The notes below the pieces were generated by a model. The model ran no database searches. It worked only from the letters and a program-made list of their open reading frames with translations, and was not told the DNA's origin. A program made the position numbers and the translations under genes. Positions 1 to 11,500 of a DNA stretch of 64,000 bases are shown here, in pieces. This DNA comes from Tamarix chinensis (taxonomy: Eukaryota; Streptophyta; Magnoliopsida; Caryophyllales; Tamaricaceae). The stretch lies in NCBI GenBank assembly GCA_030549775.1, contig CM060175.1:79454245-79518244 (forward strand). The letters run 5' to 3'. Each line of letters starts with the position of its first letter. Positions within the stretch are counted from its first letter, which is position 1.

Positions 1-800
1 AGGACTCTTTTTCGTGGACTTGTTAGATGCATGATTATAAGCAAACTCAGCTTTGTTTAACACTAAATCCCAAGCACGAGGCCGATCTTCGACAAGTAAA
101 CGAAGAAGGTTACCTAAACTTCGATTTACTACCTTAGTCTGGCCATCAGTCTATGGAAGGGAAGTAGAAAACTTCAATTGGGTTTTACTGAAGGCCTAAA
201 GTGTCCTAAAAAACCAACGGACAAATTTAGAATCTCTATTGGACATTATAGAAGAAGAATACCATGCAATATTACTACCCAACAAAAATTAATCTAGCGA
301 CATAAGCAGTAGCAGAAGTCTTACTACATGGTATGAAATGGGCCATCTTGGAGAACCTATCTACCAAAACAAGAATAGAATCATGTCCTCTACATGTCTT
401 ATGATATCTAGAATAAAATCTATGCTAATATCCTTCTATGGATCATGGGGAATAGGTAAAGGAGTATATAAACTTGTGTTTTGTTTTCTAGTTTTAGCTA
501 AATAATAGCTATGACATTGGGATACGACTCGATTAACATCCTGTTGCCAAGAAGGCAAGTAAAATCAATCATGGACCAAGGTAATAGTACGATCCATACC
601 AAAGTGACAAGTAAGACCTCTGACATTTAATTTCCAAATAAGAAAGTCTATACAAATTGATTGGGGAATACGTAATCTAGAAGGTCTAAAAAGGTATCCC
701 TCATGAACCACATTGTTAATAAATTCCTTGTGATGGCCACTAGAGATGTCTTGGTAGATATGATCAAAATCAGGGCAAGAAGAGTAATCATTCTTCATTT
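1..800 (-). pseudogene. Gypsy integrase remnant
   Basis: The minus-strand translation starts with an integrase N-terminal region carrying GYLFRPSRLRIPQS and GLTCHFGMDRT, which matches the zinc-binding region of plant gypsy integrases. Further on, a frame gives ISIDFI (start of the catalytic core), then TDGQTKVVNRSLGNLLR and AYNHASNKS near the left edge, both core landmarks. These sit in different frames and are separated by stops. In an intact element this enzyme would insert the retrotransposon cDNA into the chromosome. Only the open stretch 565-798 is longer than 70 codons. Confidence 0.8.
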
Positions 801-1031
801 TATCAAATTTATTAGCCTTAATGGTCTATTGCTGAAGGATAGTACCTATCCTACTAAGAGCATCAACCACCCTATTTTCTATACTGGAATTATGTTTGAG
901 ACAAAAGTATACTCTTCTAGGAACTCAAGCTATTTAGCATATTTATTGGGAAGTTCTTACTTTTAGTTTAAGTATTCTTATGCTAGACGATCAGACTAGA
1001 CTACAAAGTCTTGGGGTAAAAGATAATACTG

Positions 1032-2060
1032 CTAATGTTGGAGGGACCTAACCACAACATACAACTCCTGAAGATGGATGGTGTACTTCAGTTTAGATGT
1101 GTTGAGCTTCTTACTAAAGAATGTTATGGGATGGCCCTCTTGACCTAATACTCCCCTTATGCGTGTTTCACAAGCATCATAATGAACCTCAAAGGCCTTA
1201 ATAAAGTTGGGATGCCTAAGAATTAGGACCTTACTCTTACAATCCTTAATTTCTTGAAAGGCTCTAAAGGCCACGAAAATGTGTCCTTTAAACAATCTGT
1301 GATGGGGGACTATGATGGAGCTGAAATTACGGATGAATCAATGATAAAAAAATACTAGACCATGGAAATTACGCACTTCCGAAATAGATTTTGGTTCGGG
1401 CCACTCCTTAATTATTCTAACTTTCTCAGGGTCAATAGAAATTCTTTGAGTAGAAACAGTAAAGCCCAAGAAAAGAACATGAGACTAAAGGAAGGAACAT
1501 TTCTTAAGGTTAGCATAGAGCTTAACTTCTTGAAGGGTAGCGAGGTCTTGTTGAAGGTGATTCAAGTGTTCACCTTTGGACTTATTATAGATCAGAATAA
1601 AATTTTCCTATGAATGGTTGTAAGATATGAGTCATAAACCTCATGAATGTGATAGGGGCATTTGATAACCCAAGAGGCATTACTAACCACTCAAAGAGTC
1701 CATCTCGTATCTTAAAAGCTGTTTTCCAATTATCTCCTGGTCTAATACAAATCTGGTGGTACTTGCTTCATAAATAAATCTTAGATTAATAACGAGAGCC
1801 AACCAGTGTCTAACATCTCCTCTAGCCTACGGATAAGAAACCTATACTTAATAGTAATTTTATTTATGGCTCCATTATCTACACATATTCATTAAGATTC
1901 GTTTTTCTTAGGAGTTAATAAGGCAGGTATTGCACAAGGACTCTCACAAATCCCTTACTAAGGAGTTCCTCAACTTGTCTATTTAATTTAGCACGCTCTT
2001 TGGGATTCATCCTATAATGAGGAAGGTTAGGCAATTGGGACCTAGGAATAAATCAATGAT
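1032..2060 (-). pseudogene. Gypsy reverse transcriptase / RNase H remnant
   Basis: Near 2040-1950 the minus strand gives LPNLPHYRMNPKE and LNRQVEELLSKGFVRESL, the usual N-terminal landmarks of gypsy RT. Weaker RT traces continue to about 1640. The 87-codon open stretch 1032-1295 is the start of RNase H: it contains FKAFEVHYDACETRIRGVL and PITFFSKKLN, where the family normally has a D-A-S-x-x-G-I-G-x-V-L motif and a Y-S-E-K-L motif. The RT active-site YxDD box cannot be read in an open frame. Frameshifts and stops make it non-functional. Confidence 0.8.
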
Positions 2061-2263
2061 ATGTTGAATGTCTCATAGGCGGTAGCTCCTTAGGTAACAC
2101 TTCAAGGATACATTAGAAAATTCACCCAATAACCTTTGAACCTCAGTAGGAATTGGTAAATTGGAATTTGGAGAGACCGCCTGAGCAAATATGGCTAGTA
2201 TGAAGTTGTTTTGTCTACTTTCTTGATTGAAAGCATTAGGGGTGATGATTTGAATTCTATTCT

Positions 2264-2641
2264 TTACATTTTCCTTAGAGGTATAATCGGATTTAGAAGG
2301 TGAAGGATTAGATGGCTTTGCAGGAGTAAGAATGATACACTTTCCTTTAAAGAAGAAATAATGAGTATTGGGCCTACATTAATCTTGATCGAATGATTAT
2401 AAAGCCAAGGTCTGCCTAGGAGAAGGTGGGCTACATCCATGAAAAGCACATCAAAATAGATCTCTTCCTTATAATGTGGCTCTAAATGGAGGGGAACTAG
2501 AGTTCTTTGGTCAATGGGAAGAGTGGTCTTATTGATCCAAGCTACCGTGAAATAATTAGGATGAGGCTCACCCTTAAGGTTTAGCCTTTTTATGGCACCT
2601 TGAGATACGACATTAAGGGTACTACTATCATCTATAGCCAA
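2264..2641 (-). pseudogene. Gypsy retropepsin-like protease remnant
   Basis: This 125-codon minus-strand open stretch resembles the aspartic protease domain between gag and RT in plant gypsy elements. It has an IDDSSTLNVVS segment where the family carries the active-site D-[ST]-G region followed by N-V-V, and a later DVLFMDVAHLLLGRPWLY segment matching the conserved flap/LLGRPW end of the domain. The last 40 or so residues diverge, probably after a frameshift. The Asp-Ser/Thr-Gly triad is altered, so activity is unlikely. The upstream (higher coordinate) side is cut by the repeat element that begins near 2667. Confidence 0.7.
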
Positions 2642-2666
2642 CTTAGCAATATTATCTTAGCAATTT

Positions 2667-3835
2667 TGATCTGGAAATTCAAACCCGACTTTGACCAAAA
2701 AATTAACTCGATAACAACCTACGCCCGAAATGATCCGACCCAAAATAACCCAACCCTAATCAAACCCGTCCCATACCTTAACATAAATTCGATGATGATT
2801 CGAAACTGAATTAACCAAACTGAAATGACCTAAAAGAAAAGGCCCGACCCCAACTTGTACCTGGGCATAAAATTGAAATTGACCTAAACTAAAGTTAAAT
2901 TCAAAGCATAAATGTGATGTTTTATTTCATATTAATTGTTACATAAACAAATAGTTAGACTAAAATAGTAAATAACTATAATAGAAATTACACAAACATT
3001 AATAAACTATCTTCTTAATAAAATTTTGCTATATGATACTCAACCCATACAACTATAAATAAAACTAAAATAATAATACTTTGTTCTCCTTACTTTATTT
3101 CATATCACATTAGCATCAAATAGATCATATCATATTCGATTTTTCTAATTGTTGTTATTATTAATATTATTATAAACATAAAAATTAAAATTATATTCAT
3201 ATTTATTATTAAAATATATATCACTATTATAATAATGATAAATTTATATTTCTAATAATAATAATTATTATATTTTAAGCATAATAATAACGAAAAAAAT
3301 TATTACAATTAATGTGATAATTATAACTATTATAACAGTCATATCAATATTTATTTATTAATATATTTATAATAATAACTATAATAATAATAAATTGTGA
3401 TTCATATTATATTTATTATGATAATAATTATTTTAATAAGCATAAAAATAGGAATAAATTATAAACTTTGACTTATCTATAATATATAATAGCAAGCAAT
3501 GATAATTTGAATTCTAAACCAAATTTACTCAACCCGTACCCTATCCAAACCTGATCTGTACCGAAATTTGCTATCTAAATCAAACCCGATCTGACTTAGA
3601 GTATGTGGACTTGAATCCGAATAAACTTGATAGGTCATGCCCCGACCTAACAAAAACCCACTCAATGAGGCTTGATTCGATCCAACTCAAATCATCACAA
3701 TTCTGGACTGAACCCAAACTTGAAACAGACCCAACCCAAAACCAGGCTCGATCACATACCAAACCTGATTTAATATGATCCGACCCAAAGCGACTCGACC
3801 CAAACCCAACACGATTCACCCATTTTCCAACTCTA
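2667..3835 (-). mobile_element. hAT-like non-autonomous element with GGGTC-rich ends, copy 1
   Basis: Both ends are packed with degenerate GGGTC/GGGTTxG motifs, and the centre is extremely AT-rich with runs of ATAATAATT. Read in reverse, it aligns along its length with 41419-42632, including the inner segment with GATGCTAATRTGATAT. The right end reads TAGAGTTGGAAAATGGGT on the minus strand and matches TAGAGGTGGCAAATGGGT of the other copy. The left end, TGATCTGGAAA, is a worn version of the opposite terminus. Possible 8-bp target duplications agree at only 5 of 8 positions, so the insertion is old. It has no coding capacity. Confidence 0.6.
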
Positions 3836-5252
3836 ACCTCTTTAAATGGCTTCCATAGTAATGAACATCGGTTCCTAGTCCTACATCTCTTTAGTTAGTT
3901 CTTTGTAAACCTTTTGACGTAAGGCTAAAACTCGTAGCTATGGTTTTCACACATCCTCGGAATTCTTTTTCTCCTTTGAAAGTGCAACTTAGGGCCATAT
4001 ATATAGCCCAAAGTATTACCCAAAACCTAACCATTGTACAAATTGTAAAAAATCAAATGTAATAAAATTAAATATAACAATACTAATGTCAAAATGAAAT
4101 ATTTACTTGATGCTCTTAAATCTCCTAGGCTTGTGGGACCTAAGGAAATGGTTATATGGGCTTGGAATTTCTGTCCAATGGATTGGGCTAAGACAATGCA
4201 CCCTACGGTACGGTGATATGTAGGCTGCATCACTTTTACTTATTTTAATTTGAAAAATAATCCAAGGCTCTTGAAGGGTTGCCGCTTCTGCCTTTATGGG
4301 CTTGGAGAAGCTATTCTATTGGTCAAAGATAGCAATGTTGTTTAGGTTGAATCCTGTTTAATTTATCATAATATTGGCTGGTGCCTCTGTTTATCAACCC
4401 GATACTTTGATATAGGAGGAGCTCTTGTTATATTTGGGGTGCATGTACAAGTGGCAATATCAAGGCAAGCTTGTGCTATTGTGGCTTATTGGATTTGCAT
4501 TTAGAATGTTTTCTATTTGTTCTGTTGAGATCATTAATGGGCGGTTTTGTCTTGGTTTATGTCCTTTGGACATGAGAAAGAGATTTTGTTTTTCTTCTTC
4601 TTTAAATCCCCTTCTCTTCTCTAAAGCTAACTGCACGCTGATATAGGACATGGTGAACTCTAGTCCCACTTCTAAGTATATATTTTGTTTCTTTTTTATT
4701 CCAGTAAAATAGTTTATTAAATTGGAAGTAGCTTTGGTATGAAAATCATGGGAAGTATGCATGAAAAGTGGGGAAGAGAAAAAGAAAGATGGAGGTATAG
4801 AGAACAAAATGATGAAGTTTGGCAATCTAATGTTTGGGTTCCGCCAAACGTGGTTAATTTCCTAGTTGGCCTTGAACCAGAAAGCATGTGTCTTTTGTCT
4901 TATGGAACGTGATGAATTTTCAGTTGTCACCTTGTTTCCATTTTTCTTGTTTCCACTTTTCTGGCCTTGGCAAATAAGAGGACCATTAATTCCTTCATTG
5001 CGGAACTCATCATCCTCAAGTAAATTGAAGCCTTCTGATTGTGTATCATTCATGAGGATGAAAAAAGTAGTAACAGAAAAATTCATTGTATAGTCTTGGC
5101 TTGTCAAAATCAGAGGTTTGTCATAATAAAGTGAGAATAGGTCTTTTCTGAATATATAACTGCACATCCATGTTAGTTATATATTTTAGACATTTGTTGT
5201 TTACCTAAACGTGTAATCCTCTGACTCTGTATCTTCTGTTCTGCGTCTAAAG
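3836..5252. other. No recognised gene
   Basis: This stretch has moderate AT content and lacks the codon stops-and-repeats look of the flanking retroelements. Short open frames on both strands overlap each other and match nothing I recognise. It lies directly upstream of the FAX-like exons and could hold intron or upstream exons of that gene, but I could not find the expected transit peptide or first membrane segments. Confidence 0.4.
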
Positions 5253-5597
5253 CACTTGCAGCAGCACTCTGCTGGAAGAACTTTCAAACGGGGTCATCGG
5301 TATTGCTTAGTTTCCACCACTCTTTTGCTCATTCAGATACCCTACATTCCATGTTGATTTGTGATGTCATTTTATGCAGATGCATAGATTATTTGCTTCA
5401 GGACTATATGCCGGTATCAGGTATTCCATATTGTGGAAAGTCATGCTTAGGCTTCATTATGACGAGGCCATGATAATTTTTGTGGCTGTTCCTTTTGCAG
5501 TGCTGCAATGTTGTGCTTTTATTCTTATGTAGTGATCTCAGGAGGTAATCCACCACCAAAGAACCTGAAGACTGCTGCTAATGTCACCTCTTCTTGA
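5253..5597 (+). CDS. Probable TMEM14/FAX-type membrane protein, C-terminal exons
   Basis: Three exon-like pieces join in frame. About 5253-5299 reads LAAALCWKNFQTGSS and is followed by a GT donor. 5380-5420, after a TTTATGCAG acceptor, reads MHRLFASGLYAGI plus a split Ser codon before GTATTC. 5501-5597, after a CCTTTTGCAG acceptor, reads AAMLCFYSYVVISGGNPPP with a short Lys/Asn-rich tail and a TGA stop at 5595-5597. A hydrophobic helix with AGIS and FYSYV and the SGGNPPPK tail fits the C-terminus of plant FATTY ACID EXPORT (TMEM14 domain) proteins of the chloroplast envelope. This family call is from memory of its pattern. Upstream exons were not found, so the copy may be a fragment or have a long intron. 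Confidence 0.5.
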
Positions 5598-6208
5598 TGA
5601 TGTATTCTCAAGGTTAGACCAGCTCTGAATATTAAGGATCTTTATTGTTCTCTTCTTTTTTAATCTTTTTTTTGGATATTAAGATCGTCATGTTTCAATC
5701 TGAAGAGATCATAGGTAAATAAGGTGGTTGTTAATTACTCCAGTGCTGTGGATTGTGACATAATCTGTTTGCTTGTTTGTGCATTATAGCACTGGGAAGA
5801 AATAAAGATATTTGTAGGGCATGCTTGGTATGAGGGAAATAGATAAGGGGGAGAATGGTTAAAGGAGCAAGTTTTTTTGCTATTTTGTTTGGTATATAAA
5901 GGTAAAAGATACAAGGGAATCTTTTCTCCTTGTTTGGTATGGGATAAATAACTTATACAAGAGTAATACTTTAGTATTGTATTAATTATTTTAATCATCT
6001 TTTTTTTTTGTATTTGTAATTTGTAATTATCTATTATAATATATATTTAATATACTTAATTTACTTTAACTGCATAATAAATCAATAATAAATAATTTTT
6101 ATTAGATGTCCACAATTATTTATTATTTATTACATTCGTTAAAATTTAATTTCAAATATTTTTAATTCAACTTCTATAAATTAAAATAACATATTATAAT
6201 AACTATAG
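5598..6208. other. 3' flank and AT-rich stretch, no recognised gene
   Basis: After the FAX-like stop, this region holds T-rich sequence, a TGGTATGAGGG/TTGGTATGGGATAA-type segment around 5826-5950 that resembles MITE DNA, and a strongly AT-rich tract from 5990 to 6205. The tract ends in the weak acceptor ACTATAG used by the phosphatase exon. I found no first exon for that gene here. Confidence 0.4.
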
Positions 6209-6623
6209 GGAACATAGCTGACGCCGCTGAGGTGCTCGGGAACGAAAACTCCGATATTACTCACATTTTATCGGTGTTGAGTTCAGCTTCTATTTCATTC
6301 TTCACTGAATGGCGGAGTACTGTTACGATTCCGGTTAAGGAGATTCGTAAGGTTTATTTCGGGAATTCTGATGCTGGGGGGGATGCTGGAAAGGATTGTT
6401 CGGAAAAGTGTCTTGATGGGGTGGAGGCATTGGAGAATCAGAAGCTTTTGTATTCGTTGGAGTATGCTGGAAAGAATTTGAAGTTGGTTAGGATGGCGGT
6501 ACCGTTAAGAGATATGGAGAGTGAGAATATGTTGGATTATTTGGAGGTTTGCTTGGATTTTATTGAGGAGAGTAGGAAGGAAGGGTCTATACTGGTCCAT
6601 TGTTTTGCTGGCGTTTCCAGGAG
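6209..6623 (+). CDS. Dual-specificity protein phosphatase (DUSP12-like), internal exon
   Basis: One open exon lies between acceptor ACTATAG and donor GTATGT (6624). It starts inside a codon and reads NIADAAEVL, SDITHILSVLSSASISFF, LVRMAVPLRDMES, then the cysteine phosphatase loop VHCFAGVSR. The catalytic Cys codon is 6601-6603, the loop Arg is 6619-6621, and a general-acid Asp candidate lies at 6511-6513 in the LRDMES loop. This matches plant DUSP12-type phosphatases, which dephosphorylate Ser/Thr/Tyr residues. The exon ends in AG, expected to complete a Ser codon in the next exon. Neither the first exon nor any later exon was found. A LINE starts about 300 bp downstream, so the gene is either interrupted by a very long intron or truncated. 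The reading frame of the exon itself is intact. Confidence 0.75.
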
Positions 6624-6929
6624 GTATGTATTGTGACAATATTTGATCTTCGTCTCTAATATATGTCTTGCAACTTCTATTTGTAGTGACATCAAGTTGG
6701 TGCGATCCATTTTGATTCTCATTGGTATTATATTTTAAACGATTTGGACGCGTAGTTTATGCCTTCCCCTCCCCCCTCCCCCCTCCCCCAAGCCTACTAA
6801 ATAAAATTTCGGCTCTACAATTTATCTTATTATAACAAGAACACCGGACTAGGTGAGGGTACGAGTGTGCGGTCTCATCTCTTTTACATAAAGTTTTGGC
6901 GTTAAGACGAAGCGTATGCACTGTAGCGC
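6624..6929. other. Intron start and C-rich tract
   Basis: The splice donor GTATGT of the phosphatase exon is followed by intron-like sequence. A pyrimidine tract of repeated CCCCTCCC units lies at about 6762-6790. Beyond roughly 6850 the base composition shifts to higher GC, which I take as the approach to the LINE 5' UTR. The exact LINE boundary cannot be placed because no target-site duplication was found. Confidence 0.4.
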
Positions 6930-7046
6930 GGTAGCTAACTAGTTCGTAGCAGAGCTCGTCACCGCCGGTCAGGCCACTCCCGGCCTCTTCCGACGCGGCC
7001 TGTCTCCTCTCGCCTTCTCCCCTAGGGTTTTCGAGTGAGGCACGCC

Positions 7047-8426
7047 ATGGCCAGGAAGAAGAAGTCGCCATCTTCCTTGTCGGGTAAGAAGATAGCGAAG
7101 GCTCGGACGGCTGCGACTCAGACGACGACCCATCAGCAGACTGCGCAGGGTTCGAAGTCTCCAATTCTCCCTACTCCTCACGCAGACCTGTTGTCAAAGA
7201 ACTTGGAGAATGATCTGTTTGACGTAAACATTGTTTCTGCTGGAATGGAGGACCCTCTGCCGAGAAATCCTATCCCGAACTCTGCCTCCCATAGCCATGA
7301 ACAAGTGTCGACCCCTTCTGCAGGGCATAAGGGGTGTTTGTCCCAAGAAATTCGGAGCAGAGAAGGGGGTGCACTGCCTGGAAACTCCATATTCCCGCCT
7401 GCTGCCATGAACGACAGGATTTCGGTTTGGGATCGGTTGGAAGAGATTTCCCTTTCCCCTACTCCCTCCTGGAGGGATATTTTGGCAGGGAATCGTAACC
7501 CTAGCCAGGGTGAAAAGCTCTCCTATGTTCCGCCTGCCATGGAAAATGACTTGCTGAGGGTTAAACTAGACAAGAAGGAGGTGGAATCCGAAGCTGAATT
7601 ATGGGCAAACACCTTGGTTGGTTATGTCTTTGGTGATGCTCCATCTTATAGCCAGATTTGTGGGTATGTTCAAGCACATTGGAAAGAGGTTTCGTTGCCG
7701 CAGATAATCCTCCATGCTTCGGGATTCTTTTTATTCAAATTCAAAACTATGGAAGATGCAAATTTCATCCTTGGGCAGCATTGGACATTCTTCAACAAAC
7801 CCCTTGTCTTGAAGCTTTGGCATAGGAGGATGAAGATTGATAAGAATGAGATGCAGGTTGTCCCTCTTTGGATTAAATTTCCAAACCTGCCTCTAGAGTA
7901 TTGGGGCAAATCTTCTCTGAGTCGTATAGCCAGTGCAGTAGGGAAGCCTCTCTGCACAGACGCTATCACCGTCTCCAGGGAACGTGTCTCATTCCCAAGG
8001 GTGTTTGTGGAGATTGATATAAAAAAACCACTCCTGGACTCGATGGTGATTGTTGATCCTGAGGGAGGGGAACTCGTTCAGGAAATTGCTTATGACTGGA
8101 AACCCATCTATTGCCATTTTTGTGACAGGTTCGGTCATGCTGCTTCCAGTTGTAAGTATCACAGGGCTTCCAACAAGACCCCCAAGACTTCTGGCGAGGA
8201 ATGGGTGATTGTTAGAGACCACAGGATACGCAAAGAGAGTGAGCCGGTAAATGATGATGGCAGGGCAAGCGGCGCCGATGATGTGGTTGGTGGGCATCCC
8301 TCATATCCTCCTGCCCCTGCAGCCAGGGCTACCCCTCGAGATCCAGGCTCTCAGAATGGTTCAGGGTCCGGTTCACTGGAACCCGTCCCCCCTGGGGCCC
8401 CTTTGGACCATCCTCCCCCCCCATGA
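7047..8426 (+). CDS. LINE ORF1: DUF4283-like / CCHC zinc-knuckle nucleic-acid-binding protein
   Basis: The first ATG with a strong context (GCCATGG) is at 7047, giving 459 codons; a GTG codon 12 nt upstream in the same frame is not a likely start. Residues 1-30 are Lys/Arg-rich. A DUF4283-like region spans about residues 170-300, with WANTLVGYVFGDAPSY, WTFFNKPLVLKLW and PLWIKFPNLPLEYWG. A CX2CX4HX4C zinc knuckle (CHFCDRFGHAASSC) begins at Cys356, and a Pro/Gly-rich tail follows. Such proteins coat LINE RNA in the ribonucleoprotein particle. The frame is intact. ORF2 begins about 85 nt after its stop, so ORF2 translation would need reinitiation or another route. Confidence 0.85.
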   Translation: MARKKKSPSSLSGKKIAKARTAATQTTTHQQTAQGSKSPILPTPHADLLSKNLENDLFDVNIVSAGMEDPLPRNPIPNSASHSHEQVSTPSAGHKGCLSQEIRSREGGALPGNSIFPPAAMNDRISVWDRLEEISLSPTPSWRDILAGNRNPSQGEKLSYVPPAMENDLLRVKLDKKEVESEAELWANTLVGYVFGDAPSYSQICGYVQAHWKEVSLPQIILHASGFFLFKFKTMEDANFILGQHWTFFNKPLVLKLWHRRMKIDKNEMQVVPLWIKFPNLPLEYWGKSSLSRIASAVGKPLCTDAITVSRERVSFPRVFVEIDIKKPLLDSMVIVDPEGGELVQEIAYDWKPIYCHFCDRFGHAASSCKYHRASNKTPKTSGEEWVIVRDHRIRKESEPVNDDGRASGADDVVGGHPSYPPAPAARATPRDPGSQNGSGSGSLEPVPPGAPLDHPPPP

Positions 8427-8509
8427 GCTGAGAGTCATCTCAAGGATCAGACCTGAATCGCAAGTTCCAAGTTGCCCTGCTGGCGTTTCGGGTTCAGTGC
8501 AGAAACAGT

Positions 8510-11500
8510 ATGCTAGGAGAGGTGCCCAGCAATCCGATCCGGGTGGTCATGATTAGTTCTTGGAATGTCCGTGGGTTGAATAAGACTTCCAAGCACAAGG
8601 AAGTCAGCCTCTTTTGCAGAAGTAACTCGTTATCTTTAGTTAGCTTCCTCGAGACTAGAGTAAAAGAAAATAATTGTAGTAGGGTATTTAATAAAGTAAG
8701 GAGTGGTTGGAATCTTATCCATAATTATTCCCAGCTCCAAAATGGGAGGATTTGGGTCACCTGGGACCCATGTGTGTGGAAGGTCATAGCCATTAGCATG
8801 TGTGATCAAGCAATACTTTGTGAAGTCAATCACTTGATGGGGAATTATTCCTTCCATGTGGGGTTTATTTACGCGTTGAATAGTGGTATTGAAAGGACAA
8901 GGCTATGGAACTGGTTAAAACAGCACAGAGTTCTTGGCTCCCCTTGGATTCTTATGGGGGACTTCAATGTGGTCCTTTCTTACAGTGAGAAGTTCCAAGG
9001 CGACTTGCCGAATTCCACCGATATGAAAGATTTCCAGTAATGTTGTTTAGAGTTGGGTTTATCTGACTTGCAAGGCCAAGGAACGTTCTTCACTTGGTCT
9101 AGCAAACGAGGGGGTGCGGAGGAAGTCATGTGCAAATTGGACAGGGCCATGGTTAACATGGATTGGCTGACATCTTTCCCCTCTTCTGTGGCGGAGTTCC
9201 TCAGTCCCCTGGTATCTGATCATAGCCCAGTAGTGGTTAATCTTCGGGTCTCTCCGTTCCAAGGTAAGAAGCCGTTTCGTTTCTTCCAATTCTGGACTGA
9301 AGATGAGGCCTTTTTACCCCTAGTGCGTTCGGTTTGGCATCAGCCTTTGCAAGGGAACCCCCTGCTCAGAGTGTGCTCGAGACTCCAGATGCTCAAGATG
9401 GACCTCAAGCAGCTGAATAAGGTAAAATATGGTGGTATCTCCCAGAAGGTTGCTGCGGTGCGTGAGGAGGTGTCTACTCTCTAGAAAAAACTTCTCTGTC
9501 ACCCTCCCACTCCCCATCTCAAAGATCAGTTGAATAGTCTTGAGAGCAGGTATGCTCATCTGCTTCACTGTGAGGAGATGTTCCTCAGGCAAAAAGCATG
9601 TATTCAATGGCTCCACTGCGGGGATTCAAATCACAAATTCTTCTATGCTAGAGTGAAGGAGAGACAAACGCGGAAAACTATTGCTTTTCTTCGAGGAGAG
9701 AATGGCAGGGAGATAAGGGGCGCTCAGGAGATTCAGAAGGCCTTCAGTGACTATTATAAGCAGCTTTTAGGCACAGTCTCTCCCCCTTTCGGAGCCCTGG
9801 ACCCATCCGTTGTGGATAGCACTTTATCTTATGAGCAGCAGTTGGCTCTAAATGTTCCTGTGTCCAAAGAGGAGGTCCGAGCAGCTGTCTTCTCTGTGGG
9901 TGACACTAAGGCTCCAGGTGTAGATGGTTACTCAGCGGGGTTCTTCAAAAAGAGCTGGGATATTATTGGAGAGGAGTTATTCATGGCTATCAGAGATTTC
10001 TTCACTACCGGCTTCCTTCCTAGGAAGGTTAATATTACATCTCTTACCCTGGTCCCAAAAAAGCCTAACCCGCAACAGGTCACTGATTTTAGACCTATTG
10101 CTTGTTGTACCATGCTTTATAAGATCATATCGAAGATTCTTACATAGAGACTCCAAGGTATTCTGCCCTCAATCATCGATCATGCTCAATCTGCTTTCTT
10201 GAAGGGCCGAAGTATCGGTGAAAATGTGTTATTGGCTCATGAGTTGGTCAGGAAATATGCTCGAAGAGGAGTCTCCCCTAGATGCATGCTAAAGTTAGAC
10301 CTCCAAAAAGCTTTTGACATGGTCAATTGGAGCTTTGTAAGGAACCTCCTGCTTCTATATGGCTTTCCTTACCAGTTTGTAAAGCTGATTACCGCTTGCT
10401 TGGAAACTGTGGCCTTCTCCCTATCCTTTAATGGCGTGCTATCTCCTCCTTTTCGGGCGAAAAGAGGTTTGAGGCAGGGAGATCCCCTCTCCCCCTACTT
10501 ATTTGTCCTTGTCATGGATTACCTGTCCAGATGCCTAAAACAGTTATGGACAAATAATTCCTTCAAAGGCCACCCCAGATGTAGAGCTTTGAAGATAACC
10601 AACCTGAGCTTCGCGGATGATATCCTTTTATTCTGCCATGGTGATTTTCTCAGTGTTAAGTGTCTTAAGGATGTCCTTAATCATTTCTCTGGGATCTCGG
10701 GGTTGATTCTAAACCCTCAGAAATGTACTGTCTATTTTGGCGGCGTGTCATCTGATGTTAAAGGAGCAATTATCGACCTTCTGGGGTTCCAGGAAGGTAC
10801 TCTTCCGATTACCTATCTCGGCCTTCCTTTAACCTCTTCGAGAATCTCGGCAAGTCTTCTCCAACCAATGTTGGAAAAGGCTACAGCTCGGCTTAGACAT
10901 TGGAGTACTATCTTTCTATCTTATGCGGGGAGACTCCAGCTTCTCAAGTCTGTTTTATTTAGTATACAGCTTTATTTCAGCCAAGTGATCCTCCTTCCGA
11001 GAAAGATCCTCCATCAGTTCGTGAGTCTCTGTCGAAACTTCCTTTGGTCAGGAAAGATACATGTCAGAAGACGAGCCCTGGTTTCATGGGAACAGATCTG
11101 TTCTCCCAAGGTCGAGGGTGGGCTTGGTTTCCTCAACCTGGATATTTGGAATCAGTGTGCTTTGGGTAAGCTCCTTTGGAATATCGCTACTAAGAAGGAC
11201 TCGCTGTGGGTGAAGTGGATTCATGCTGTATACCTTAAGAATATAAATGTGTGGGAGTATAATCCCACTACTTATACTTCCTGGCTGTTTCAGAGAATCC
11301 TGCTTGTACGCCCTCAGCTACAAAGTTTTCTCCAGTCGCGACGCTCAAATGGTTATACTGATTATAGCATCAAAGCTGCTTATGAAGCTGTGCGCCCCAA
11401 GCAGGAAAACCAAAAGTGGACCCAGCTGGTGTGGAACCCCCTTAACTTGCCAAGGCACAGTTTCCTTATTTGGCTGGCGCTCAGAGATAGATTGATGACT

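Larger units (their letters stand above)
1..2650 (-). mobile_element. Decayed Ty3/gypsy LTR retrotransposon, pol region
   Basis: Read on the minus strand, this block gives recognisable gypsy pol pieces in the canonical order protease (near 2641-2264), reverse transcriptase (about 2060-1300), RNase H (1295-1032) and integrase (about 800-1). The integrase-last order separates Ty3/gypsy from Ty1/copia. Every domain carries stops and frameshifts, so the copy is dead. It runs off the left edge of the window. On the gag side the homology stops near 2650, where a hAT-like element begins. No gag or LTR is visible. Confidence 0.85.

Noticed and set aside
4460..4825. 121-codon minus-strand open frame
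   Set aside because: No recognisable domain, overlapped by frames on the other strand, no splice or promoter support.
8251..8556. 101-codon plus-strand open frame between ORF1 and ORF2 of the LINE
   Set aside because: It is a shadow frame of the ORF1 C-terminal coding region and spans the ORF1 stop without any domain.
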